A stretch of 64,000 bases of DNA from JALORV01 sp963724365 (lineage in GTDB: Bacteria > Pseudomonadota > Gammaproteobacteria > Burkholderiales > Burkholderiaceae_F), in contig CAVRUR010000002.1 of NCBI GenBank assembly GCA_963724365.1, forward strand, positions 1 to 64,000, given 5' to 3'. Under the pieces are notes generated by a model. The model searched no databases and was not told the origin of the DNA. It was given only the letters and a program-made list of their open reading frames with translations. The translations under genes and the position numbers were made by a program. Every line of letters starts with the position of its first letter. The stretch's first letter is position 1. Below are positions 1 to 8,727 of this stretch, piece after piece.

Positions 1-1938
1 CCCACGGAGCGCTACGAGAGTGCGGCGGCGCTGGCTGACGACCTCGAGCGCTACCTGGCTGGTGAGTCAGTCAAGGCCCAGCCCGACAGCCGCAGCTACA
101 GACTGAAGAAGTTCGTCGCCCGCAACAAGCTGCCAGTGGCCGCTGCCAGTGCGATCGTGGTGGCTGGCATTGGCCTGGTGGCGTTGTGGCAGGGCAATGA
201 AGCGCGCACTCAGGCACAGCGTGCCACGGCGCTCAATACCTTCGTGCTCGGCTCTGATCCGCACCGCCGACCCCAACGCCAGCGCCCAGACCAAGGCCGC
301 CGATGTCGCCATGCTCAACACCATCGAGCAACGCATCGACTCTGAGTTCAAGGCTCAACCGACCAGCTGCTGCAACTGCGGGTCACCGTCGGCGACGTCG
401 ACAAGGAACGGTGGCGAAACGGCTGAGGCCCAGCGCGTCGACCAGCGCGCGGTCGACGAGCCGCTCAATGCTGCCGGCCGATGACCTACTGCTGCTGACC
501 GCCCGCGCGCGGGCGGCCGACGGCAAGCTGATCGTCTCATCAGTTGCCTCGGCCAGCTTGGATGGCGCCATCAAGACTCCTGGAACGAAGGGGCCGCTGG
601 CGCCGATTCTGCTGATCGATGCCTCGTCGATCCGCACTCCGACGCAGCAACTACTCTGGCGTACCCTAGTTCACGCTCCGGCCAGGCGCTTCGACACTCT
701 GAACGAGGCCATGGAAACGGCAAGGCGGTACTTCGGCGACGGCAGCCGCCAACAACTCAAAGTCGTCCTCCCTATGCGGAGCGAACCTTTATCTTCGGAG
801 AGCGCGCGGACGCGGAGCGTCTGATCGAAACGTCGCTGGCGCACGCGCGCGGGCCCGGCCGGATGGCGTCACTTCCAGCGTCGAGTACCAGGATGTAAAC
901 ACCGGCCACATGAGCGGCCCTGTGCGAATCCGGGCGCAGCGCCGAAATGCTGTCGAAGCTGTGGGAAGCGGTCGCGGCAGTGCGGGCGGCGCATGGGGAA
1001 CACAGCGTGCAGCTGGAGCGGCAGCTGGAAGCACTCGGGGCCTGCCTCAACGCTGTAGACGATCCCACGACGGTCAGGATTGAGGAGGATATTTATGCCA
1101 TCGCCGCAGCCCGCGAGCGGCGCCGTCAACTCACCTGATGCGCCGGGCCGAAGAGGCGCTCGATTCAGCAATGGGCCAACGCGATTGGCATGCGGCCGAG
1201 CGTTACTACCAGAGTGCGGTCGAGAACGCGCAGGCGATCACCGACCCCGCACTGCGCGCAAGGCTGACGCGGGGGCTCGCGATGAGCCGGGTATGTCTAC
1301 TCGCCCAGCGCGGTGACGCCGAAGAGGCGGAGCAGTTCGCGGCGCCGATCGGCGGCCAGCTTCGACACCGAGTTCGGCCAGATCGGAAGATTGACCCCGG
1401 GCCAAAGCTGCTTTTTGGTCGTGCCGCGAGCTTCGCCCAGCGGCAGAACGAGCGCTACGCGGAAGCGGTGCGCACGGCGCAGACGATCATCGAACGCTGC
1501 CGCGCAACCAAGCGCTCGGCCCTGATGGCTTGCGAGGCGCGGCCGCTGCGGGAGATGGCGCTGGCGGAGTTGGGATGGGGGCGCAATGTCGAGGCTATGG
1601 CGACGATGCAGGAGTGCTTGAAGAGCGCACGCAAGCTCGATAACGACCCCAACACGGCCCTTGCCTACGGCCGCGCCTTGCTCGCCAACGGCCGGGCGCA
1701 GGAAGCACTTGAACCGCTGCGCATGGCCTATGGGGCGTGGCTCAGCAGTAACCAGCCCGGAGGGGTCTTCGCGGCCGAAGTCGAATACTGGTTCGGTCAG
1801 GCCTGGATCGCCCATGGCGAGGTCAAACGCGGCCGCTGGATGATGGCCGAGGCGCGGCGGGTGCTGGCCAAGTCCGCGCTCCCCTCGCATCGGTGCGCTC
1901 GCGGCACGGCCGGCGCCGTGAATCATCGTCCCTCGTGA
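1..1938 (+). pseudogene. decayed Ser/Thr protein kinase with C-terminal TPR region (5' end outside window)
   Basis: The first frame reads the end of a Hanks-type kinase domain (PTERYESAAALADDLERYL), a linker rich in K/R and one membrane segment (about nt 130-190), as in the bacterial kinases that end in a periplasmic or cytoplasmic TPR region. The homologous reading then jumps frame near 245, again near 355-410 and near 470, and several more times up to about 1100. From 1138 to 1938 one frame gives a helical TPR-like stretch with repeated A-x-x-Y/L-G-x-A motifs. The pieces are collinear with this family, so I read one gene destroyed by many indels. No intact start or kinase core is visible here. 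The downstream ECF sigma remnant fits the usual pairing of these kinases with sigma-70 X6-type factors. It is unlikely to be functional. Confidence 0.75.
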
Positions 1939-2073
1939 GCAAGCGCACCGGCTCGGCGTCTTCAACTGGCTTGTCACTCAACCATCGATCGTCCAATCCT
2001 GTCGCCCAGATGGCCACACAGGCCGCGCTATTGCATTCAAAATGCGGTCTGCCGTCGATTACCGGAAGCCGAC

Positions 2074-2628
2074 GATGGGCGACGTCACGGTCTTGCTGCA
2101 CCGCATTCCGGAAACGATCGCGAGGCACTCGACAGCCTTTTGCGCTGCTGTACTCCGACATCCATCGGATGGCGCGCGCCCGTCTTGCCGAGAACGGTCC
2201 GCAGACGATGCTCGACACGACGTCGCTGGCGCACGAGGCCTATCTGCGCCTGCAGGGTGCTGGCCGCATCGATCTCGACTGCCGTGGCCGCTTCATGGCC
2301 TACGTCTCGCGGGTGCTGCGCTCGGTGATCGTCGACTTCGCGCGCAAGCGCAATGCCGAGCGGCGCGGCGGCGGCCACGCCAATCTGACGCTGAATACCG
2401 AGATTGCCGGCTCGATCGGCAACCAGGACGAGGACATCATCCGCATCAATGATGCGCTGGACGAACTCGACAAGGGTCGATCCGCGCCTGCGCAAGGTCG
2501 TCGAGATGCGCTACTTCGCCGGCCTCAGCGAGCAGGAGATTGCTGACGCGCTGGAACTGAACGAACGCACCGTGCGGCGCGACTGGGAGCGTGCCCGGCT
2601 GCTGCTGTCGGTGTCGCTGAAGCGCTGA
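2074..2628 (+). pseudogene. frameshifted ECF sigma factor (sigma-70 X6-like)
   Basis: Joined across frames the product reads as an ECF sigma factor of about 185 residues. Region 2 is visible (LLYSDIHRMARARL, then TTSLAHEAYLRL and the V-L-R-S-V-I-V-D-F-A-R-K-R motif), and region 4 ends with the helix-turn-helix EMRYFAGLSEQEIADALELN followed by TVRRDWERARLLL. This matches the family that accompanies TPR-type Ser/Thr kinases, whose remnant lies just upstream. Frame breaks are visible near 2105-2115, near 2136 (a T seems missing in the run before GCGCTGCTG) and near 2475 (an extra G after GACAAG). The start at 2074 (MGDVTVLLHRI) is chosen by homology. With three breaks in 550 bp decay is more likely than sequencing error, but reads should decide. 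Confidence 0.8.
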
Positions 2629-3123
2629 CCACCGTTCATCGGCCCGGAGCCCATGCGGTGCCCGGTTTTCCAGTTCGAATGCGTCTTTGCGGTGAACGTA
2701 AGTCGCGCGCGCGCGGATGATTTGGAGTTGACCCGCCGTGCTCGCCGCACTGGAGGAAAACAGTGGAGTCCGCTCTTCGGCGACATCTCGCACTGCAAAG
2801 GGGCTGCTTTCAAGCGAATCAGTCGGCGACGCCGAAAGTCCGGTCATGGCCGCACGGCGCCATGCTCGAGCAGCCGGCCACGCCTACACGTGATAGGGAA
2901 TCCGTTGGTCCGACCGTCGCATCGCAGTGGCGCTCGGCTCTGGCTGACTTTTAGTTGTCGGCGTAGCGGGCATCTAGCGACATTTGTGTTGCCTGGTCGG
3001 CCAGTCGCCGGGGCAGTTCACCTGCGAAAGGAGGCCCCCGGCCAAGCCTTCGATGCTGCAGGCGATCCAGCCGGACCAAAGTGCTGCGGTGCACGCGCAA
3101 CCGCTGGCTAGAATGCGTGGTCC
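2629..3123. other. intergenic stretch without a recognisable gene
   Basis: About 495 bp between the sigma remnant and the carbonic anhydrase gene. The open frames in it have no recognisable motif and no ribosome binding site, and I see no hairpin with a T-run. It may hold eroded remains of the kinase/sigma locus and the promoter of the next gene. Confidence 0.5.
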
Positions 3124-3765
3124 ATGCATCCGCTACAGGCGCTATTCGACAACAACCGCACGTGGTCGCAGCGCATGCGCCGCAGCGATCCCGAATTCTT
3201 CGCGCGCCTTTCGCGCCAGCAGTCTCCCCACTATTTGTGGATCGGCTGCGCTGACAGCCGGGTGCCGGCCAACGAGATCGTCGGTCTCTTGCCCGGCGAC
3301 CTCTTTGTCCACCGCAACGTCGCCAACGTGGTGGTGCACAGCGACCTCAACTGCCTTTCCGTGATGCAGTTCGCAGTCGACGTGCTCAAGGTGGGGCACA
3401 TCATCGTGTGTGGCCACTACGGGTGCAGCGGGGTGAGTGCGGCGCTCGAGAACCGCCGCGTGGGCCTTGCGGACAACTGGCTGCGCCACGTGCAGGACGT
3501 TCACCACAAGCACCAGGCGCGGGTCGCGGCTTTCGCGGACACGGCGCGACGCATCGACCACCTGTGTGAGCTCAACGTGATCGAGCAGGTCGCTAACGTC
3601 TGCCAAACGACGATTGTGCGCGACGCGTGGGACCGCGGTCAGCCACTCTCCGTACATGGCTGGGTCTACGGCCTCGAGAATGGACTCGTGCGCGATCTCC
3701 TAGCAACCGTAACCGGGCGGGATCAGTCGGACGAGAGGTGCGGGGCAGCACTCGCCGCGCTGTGA
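3124..3765 (+). CDS. can: beta-class carbonic anhydrase
   Basis: A 213-residue protein that reversibly hydrates CO2 to bicarbonate in the cytoplasm, supplying bicarbonate to carboxylases. The zinc site of the beta class is complete: Cys42 and Asp44 in CADSR (with Arg46), His98 and Cys101 in VCGHYGCSG. The N-terminal FDNNRTWSQRM and the D-P-E-F-F/LSRQQ-P-x-Y-L-W-I-G region are typical of the Can-type clade, and the length is normal. The start ATG at 3124 fits the family N-terminus (MHPLQALFDNN), though no strong Shine-Dalgarno sequence precedes it. It stands alone between decayed genes, so no operon partner is evident. Confidence 0.95.
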   Translation: MHPLQALFDNNRTWSQRMRRSDPEFFARLSRQQSPHYLWIGCADSRVPANEIVGLLPGDLFVHRNVANVVVHSDLNCLSVMQFAVDVLKVGHIIVCGHYGCSGVSAALENRRVGLADNWLRHVQDVHHKHQARVAAFADTARRIDHLCELNVIEQVANVCQTTIVRDAWDRGQPLSVHGWVYGLENGLVRDLLATVTGRDQSDERCGAALAAL

Positions 3766-3873
3766 TCAGGGAGAACACCTCATTGGCCACTCGTGGCCGA
3801 CATCGCGTTATGGACGCGTCCAGACGCAAGAGGCGGCGATGCTGAGACCCTTGCAGGGAGTTCGTTAGTTTCA

Positions 3874-5115
3874 TCAAACAAAGTCCAGCGTGGGCAATCC
3901 CCCGAGGCCTTGAATGCAGTGCCAGATATAGACCGCGAGGCCGTCATCGCCGGTCCAAAGGGTGTGACGTCCTTGGCCATACCGCCCGCGCATCTGCACT
4001 CGCTGCTCAATCGAATGCATCGCAAAAGAACGGGCGCGCTCAAGCCAGATCGGATCGCTCGTGCGTTTGTATAGCTTTAGAAATGCGTAACCGTTGCCTG
4101 CCGTGCCATGGCATAGCCCATACCCTTTGATGAGCGGGCCGGCCTTCCAGACGGCGTTTCCAGCCCCGAGGAGCATGGTGTCCATCTCGGCCGATCGCTG
4201 CCACGGGAAATCCGCCATGGCCGTGACGACGCCGGGTGCGCCGTGACACCACTGCATCAGCATGCTCGGCCGCTCAGGTCGCGACTTGAAGGTTCCGGGC
4301 GGCCAATTGACGGCGCTGTTTTCGTCGACCACTTTGGTCGCACGCAGAGTCGCTACACAGCGGTCATAGAGTTCGCGTCGTTGATCCGCATCGAGCAAGC
4401 TCGCACCTTTTAGCAACGCAAAGGCATTGCCGACAAAGCCATGTCCAGCCCCGAGGTATTGAACGACCTGACCATACAGATCCTGCGTCCAGAGATAACA
4501 CTGCGCCTTCTGGTCGAAAGTCCAAGTTTGCCAAAGCTGCTCAACGTTCTCCAGGAACAGTTCGCGCCACCGTTGCTCTCCGGTCGCCTCCCATAGGTGC
4601 CAAGCCGCCAGCATGGTTCCGGGAGCGGCCCACAGCGCTTCGTTAGTCGGATTGGGGATGTTGGCCTTGACCGAGACGTAGATCTGGTCGGCCACCGCTG
4701 CGTGATTGCGTCAACAGCCAGGCCGCGAGCAGGATGCCGACCTCGCCAAGGAAATAGGACGGGACAACGCTGCCTGTGTCGGGATCTGCCCGATACGCGG
4801 CCGGACTCGTTCGATGGCGGTTGTCGGATCGAGAGCTAAGTTGACCGGCACCTTCGCGCTGGAGGTACCACAGCGCCCACAGCACGCCCGCACTCCCGAG
4901 GTACAAGGCCTTGAACCCGGACGCGTGGCTCGTCGCCCTCGATCGTCGAGCGGATGCAATGGCCAGTTGCCATTGGTACCGCGTGCGCGCTCGGCATCGT
5001 GGACGATCGATTGGATGACTTCCCGGGCTCGCACCTCATCCCAAGCGATATCCACGAGCGGCTCGTGACGTTCGGGATGGAAGAGCATGCGGCCGACTGG
5101 GGTGGGTGTTCGCAT
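3874..5115 (-). pseudogene. frameshifted LanC-like (lanthionine synthetase C-like) protein
   Basis: Read across frames this gives about 413 residues of the LanC-like family (alpha/alpha barrel). From 4695 to 3874 the frame is intact and has the zinc-site motifs WCHGAPG and LCHGTAGNG, plus the repeated GAGHGFVGNAFALL and GTMLAAWHLWEATG helices. The first third is in other frames: MRTPTPVGRMLFHPERHE starts at 5115, the frame changes near 4953 and near 4905 (YLGSAGVLWALWYLQ), and again near 4700 (before VADQIYVSVKAN). Three breaks argue for a pseudogene. There is no LanB or LanM partner, precursor peptide or transporter nearby, so it was probably a stand-alone LanC-like protein rather than part of a lantibiotic cluster. 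Confidence 0.8.
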
Positions 5116-5219
5116 AGATCACTCTAGCCTGAGAGCCGCGAACTGTCCGCTATCAGGCGATCTACGCCTTTGACCTTAGTGTCCGCACTTGGCCGGGTCG
5201 AGCCCGTTCGGGTCCGCCT

Positions 5220-5753
5220 TCAGTTCGTCTCGCGGCCGAGGTATGCAACAACCGGCTCGAGGATGGCTGGAAACGACGCCGCCGTGGCGGCGGCAACTGA
5301 CGCCCACGGGTACGAGAGGCCGAGGAGCCAAGTTCGTACTTCCGTCGCAGCTTCGGGGGGCAGCACGAGCATTTGGTCGATCGTGATCACGAGGCATGTA
5401 GCGACAGGCGTGTCGTCGTCTCGAAACGTCCACTCATATTTGCCACAGCCGACGCGAACGCGCTTCGAATCCTTCTCGGTCATCCCGACCAGCCAGTCGC
5501 ACGAAAACTCTGTGGCGTCTTCGCTTGGGCGAGCCAAGTAGAAGGAGTAGATGTTCTCGTAAGTCTGGTTGAAGCGCCGAACAAGAACGTCCGCTATCGC
5601 TTCCATTCCGCGTGTTACCGCCGGGAAGTGAATCTCCGCAGATCGGTTGCGGATCTCCAAGCAAGCATCATGGGCGAAGACACCGTGCAGCAGGTGCGGA
5701 CGGTTCTCGTCCTTTGCATGAAAATAATCGCGAAGCACGCGTTCGGGCGACAT
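5220..5753 (-). CDS. NTF2-like/SnoaL-fold protein, function unknown
   Basis: A 177-residue protein. The start MSPERVLRDYFHAKDENR at 5753 is chosen because the NTF2-like fold begins there; the open frame extends further upstream without similarity. The first 125 residues show the cone-fold pattern: N-terminal helix, then F-A-H-D-A-C-L-E-I-R, then G-M-E-A-I-A-D-V-L-V-R-R-F. The pattern is that of polyketide-cyclase-like or general nuclear-transport-factor-2-family proteins. The C-terminal 50 residues are more hydrophobic (YPWASVAAATAASFPAI) and outside the core fold. It lies in a run of minus-strand accessory genes with a second NTF2-fold protein at 6465-6992. The ligand cannot be inferred. Confidence 0.75.
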   Translation of the reverse strand: MSPERVLRDYFHAKDENRPHLLHGVFAHDACLEIRNRSAEIHFPAVTRGMEAIADVLVRRFNQTYENIYSFYLARPSEDATEFSCDWLVGMTEKDSKRVRVGCGKYEWTFRDDDTPVATCLVITIDQMLVLPPEAATEVRTWLLGLSYPWASVAAATAASFPAILEPVVAYLGRETN

Positions 5754-5913
5754 GTGACGTGGCCACCTCGGGAGCGAGTTCCATTGAAGCCCGTACGATG
5801 TCCGCTGTCCAGTAGGCACGTCCGTTATGCGGCAGATCAGGCAGAACGGCGCGATGTCTCGATGTGGCCGCAGTCGTCTTCAGTGCGGACACCCTTTGTT
5901 GTCGGTCACCGCC

Positions 5914-6300
5914 TCACTGGCCCGGCGGAGGTTCCCACAGTTCGACCTTGTTGCCCTCGGGATCCATGACCCAGCCGAACTTGCCGTACTCCGAGTCATC
6001 GGTCTTTTCGAGCACATTGCAGCCCTCTGCACGCAGTGCATCGAGCAGGGTACGCAGGTCTGCCACCCGGTAGTTCACCATGAACGTGGACGTACTGGGG
6101 GCAAAGTAGTCGCCGCCCGTTTCGGCGACGGACCAGATCGTCGTGCCCGGCGCTGGCTTGCCGTCAGCGTCGGCCCAGCGAAAGGCGGCACCGCCCCACT
6201 CCTGAACATCGATGCCAAGGTGCTTCTGGTACCAGGCACGCAACGCGACAGCATCCTTCGCCTTGAAGAAGATCCCACCGATGCCTGTGACTCTGTTCAT
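5914..6300 (-). CDS. VOC-family (glyoxalase/bleomycin-resistance fold) protein
   Basis: A 128-residue protein. The start ATG at 6300 is preceded by a good GGAGG at the right distance, so the long upstream extension of the open frame is discarded. It contains one VOC module pair: MNRVTGIGGIFFKAKD...WYQKHLGI, and the closing GKFGWVMDPEGNKVELWEPP with the usual D-P-E-G-N-x-x-E-L-W-E signature, whose Glu is the expected metal ligand. Such proteins include glyoxalase I, extradiol dioxygenases and antibiotic-binding proteins. The substrate is not deducible, and a single-domain CFC0-like or lactoylglutathione-lyase-like role is possible. Confidence 0.85.
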   Translation of the reverse strand: MNRVTGIGGIFFKAKDAVALRAWYQKHLGIDVQEWGGAAFRWADADGKPAPGTTIWSVAETGGDYFAPSTSTFMVNYRVADLRTLLDALRAEGCNVLEKTDDSEYGKFGWVMDPEGNKVELWEPPPGQ

Positions 6301-6464
6301 GCGTTCCTCCGGGGCTGTCGAATTTGAGCCGCCGCGGCCTGACGCGGGCCAGCGCCGCTCAGAAGCGCATTTAACTGCAGTCGACGCAGACAATCCAGAG
6401 ATCTGCGTGCAGAGTGAAACGGCGCGGCAGTCAGGACGGCCCGGGGACCCTTCAATAACGCAAC

Positions 6465-6992
6465 CTATTTCTTCGCCGCGGGCATTGCTGCAGGCGGTGT
6501 CGCCGGTGCTGCAGGAGCAGGAGGCGCATCCGAGTTCCACGTATCGCGGATATACAGCCACTTGCCGTTCTTCTTTCGAGAGACAGAGAGAAACTTGCCG
6601 GTGTCGACGACGGCGCCCTTCACCGTCACCTTGTAGGTCCCCGACTCCCAGCCCATGGCGCCCGAGACACCGACTTCGGTCTTGGGATCGATGACAAAGA
6701 CCACTCCTGCGGCCTTCGAGGCCGCGACATCCTTGGTGAAGAATTCCAGGATCGCCGCTCGACCCCGCACGCCCGGCGCACCAGGCGGCAGCAAGAGTGC
6801 GTCGTCGGCATACTGCGCAGCCACTCCCTTCGCATCGGCACTGTTGTAGGCCTTCTCCCAGCTTGCAGTTTGCGCGCGCAGTGCTGCCGCATCGGCGCTC
6901 GTTGATGATGCTGCGTACGCAAGAGCCGACATCGAGCCCAGCAGCACGACGATTCCGTAAGCAAGCCACGACAACTTCTTGGAGCGGACCAT
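6465..6992 (-). CDS. exported SnoaL-like/DUF4440 protein
   Basis: A 175-residue protein. An N-terminal signal peptide (VRSKKLSWLAYGIVVLLGS then ALAYAASS) points to export. The middle 125 residues are a typical SgcJ/DUF4440-type NTF2 fold: SWEKAYNSADAKGVAAQYADDALLLPPG, GRAAILEFF, GTYKVTVKG, KKNGKWLYIRDTWNSD. The C-terminus is a Pro/Ala tail ending PAAKK. A strong AAGGGGGAAG precedes the ATG at 6992. Members of this family act as isomerases, cyclases or simply unknown binding proteins, so the activity is open. It is separated by 164 bp from the downstream VOC gene on the same strand. Confidence 0.85.
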   Translation of the reverse strand: MVRSKKLSWLAYGIVVLLGSMSALAYAASSTSADAAALRAQTASWEKAYNSADAKGVAAQYADDALLLPPGAPGVRGRAAILEFFTKDVAASKAAGVVFVIDPKTEVGVSGAMGWESGTYKVTVKGAVVDTGKFLSVSRKKNGKWLYIRDTWNSDAPPAPAAPATPPAAMPAAKK

Positions 6993-7206
6993 TCACTTCC
7001 CCCTTGGGTCTTGAGTTGGCAGTCGCCAGGACGAGCCGGCGGATAGTACGTGAGCGATTGCCGTGTACGGAAGGTCGATGTGTTCCGAAGTCGGACTCGC
7101 GGCTACGGGTCCGCTGTCGGACGGCTCCTGTAGCAGGTCGAATGACCCGCCATTGGCTGCAAGTTCTTTCTGCCAGCGGGCCGGACCGCGCCCTTGGGTC
7201 AACGCA

Positions 7207-8352
7207 CTATCTCAGCCGCACATTTTCACGCGAGAGCTGGAGGATCGACGAGCAGCCCATCAGCTTCATCCCGCGCTCGATTTCCGCTCGCATCAGGCCC
7301 AGCGCTCGCTCGACTCCAGCCTGGCCGGCAGCCGCCAGCGGAAACAGATAGAAGCGTCCTAAGCCGACGGCCTTGGCACCGAGCGATAGGGCCTTGAGGA
7401 CATGCGTGCCGCGCTGGATGCCTCCGTCCATCATCACATCAAGACGATCCCCCACGGCATCGACAATTTCGGCCAGTTGATCGAAGGGAGCGCGCGAACC
7501 ATCGAGCTGTCGACCGCCGTGGTTGGAGACGATGATGCCGGTGCAGCCGATGTCGGCGGCCCGTCTGGCGTCGGCGGCCGACATGATGCCCTTCAGGCAG
7601 AACTGGCCGTTCCATGATCGGACCATGGCCTCCACGTCGTTCCAGTTCATCGACGGGTCCAGCATCTCCGTGAAGTAGCGGCCGATCGACATGGCACCGC
7701 CACCCATGTCGACGTGCTCGTCCAGCTGGGGCAGGCTGAAGCGCTCGTGGAGCAGGTAGTTCAAGCCCCACATCGGCTTGACCGCGAACTGAAACATCCC
7801 GGCCAGTGTCAGCCTGAATGGAATGGAAAATCCGGTGCGCAGGTCACGCTCGCGGTTTCCTCCGGTGATGCTGTCCACGGTCAGCATCATCACGTCGACA
7901 CCGGCCGCCTTGGCACGTTCGAGCATTGCGCGATTGAGACCGCGGTCCTTGTGGAAGTAGAACTGATACGCCTGCGGCGTCGCGTACGCCTTGCGCAGTT
8001 CTTCGAGGCTGACCGTGCCCAGCGACGACACGCCAAACAGAGTCCCGTACGTCGATGCTGCGGCTGCCACTGCCCGTTCGCCCCGATGGTGGAACAGTCG
8101 CTGGAGCGCGGTTGGGGAGCAGTAGACGGGCATGGCAAGCTTCTGGCCCATCACCGTCACGGAAAGATCGACGGACTCGACTCCGCGCAGGACATTGGGA
8201 ACGAGATCACAGCGCTCGAAACTTGCGGTGTTCTGCCGATGGGTCACCTCATCGTCCGCCGCGCCGTCGATGTAGTTGAAGATCGGACCCGGCAGCCGTT
8301 GCCTCGCCAGTTCCCGGAAATCGTGGAAATTGTGACAGTCACTTAGGCGCAT
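7207..8352 (-). CDS. FMN-dependent alpha-hydroxyacid dehydrogenase (L-lactate/mandelate type)
   Basis: A 381-residue flavoprotein of the glycolate oxidase/L-lactate dehydrogenase family, oxidising an L-2-hydroxyacid to the 2-oxoacid. The active site is complete: Tyr27 in FNYIDGAADDE, the conserved Lys254 in CLKGIMSAADA, catalytic His278 and Arg281 in SNHGGRQLDG, and the FMN phosphate-binding MDGGIQRGTHVLKAL and LGRFYL segments. The length is normal for LldD or MdlB. The substrate (lactate, mandelate or another 2-hydroxyacid) cannot be fixed from sequence. No lactate permease or regulator is adjacent. Just upstream of its start lies the icmF relic. Confidence 0.93.
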   Translation of the reverse strand: MRLSDCHNFHDFRELARQRLPGPIFNYIDGAADDEVTHRQNTASFERCDLVPNVLRGVESVDLSVTVMGQKLAMPVYCSPTALQRLFHHRGERAVAAAASTYGTLFGVSSLGTVSLEELRKAYATPQAYQFYFHKDRGLNRAMLERAKAAGVDVMMLTVDSITGGNRERDLRTGFSIPFRLTLAGMFQFAVKPMWGLNYLLHERFSLPQLDEHVDMGGGAMSIGRYFTEMLDPSMNWNDVEAMVRSWNGQFCLKGIMSAADARRAADIGCTGIIVSNHGGRQLDGSRAPFDQLAEIVDAVGDRLDVMMDGGIQRGTHVLKALSLGAKAVGLGRFYLFPLAAAGQAGVERALGLMRAEIERGMKLMGCSSILQLSRENVRLR

Positions 8353-8524
8353 GTCGGAATTGAATCCTCAGCTAACTGCAGCGAGCAATCGCACGATCGA
8401 CGGATGTCCATTCCCCGGACAACCGCATCTTCAGGCCGCGAGGCAATGTGCTCGAGGGGACCCGATTTCAGGCGCCCTTGTCGATTTTCGATTGCGGCAG
8501 CCATTGGCCGGCAAAGAAGCTTCG

Positions 8525-8615
8525 TGTTCCAGCGGTACTGCCCTCCGACCTCGAACAACGCATTCGTGATCTGTCGGAGCGAACAGACACGCACCGCGTC
8601 GACCAGCACCTCGAA
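8525..8615 (-). pseudogene. relic of the 3' end of an icmF-like mutase gene
   Basis: These 91 bp match the last part of the full icmF at 11899-11989 with 8 mismatches and no gaps by eye, same strand and same reading frame (FEVLVDAVRVCSLRQITNALFEVGG against FEVLIDAVRVCSLGQITSALFEVGG). Similarity stops abruptly on both sides. Most differences are synonymous or conservative, suggesting the copy was once under selection, as a second mutase gene now almost wholly deleted, rather than a very recent duplication. It occupies the middle of the 375-bp gap between the dehydrogenase and the beta-propeller gene. Confidence 0.8.
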
Positions 8616-8727
8616 TTCCTTTGACATGTGCAGGTGCGCCCGGTACGGCCCCCCTCCATTGCCCCGCCTAGGCGGTCGAGCAACCCGCGCAGCGAACGCG
8701 TCAGAACTTTCTAACAAGGGGACCTTG

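Noticed and set aside
2653..3111. Open frames in the gap before carbonic anhydrase
   Set aside because: No ribosome binding site, no similarity, and composition like antisense frames.
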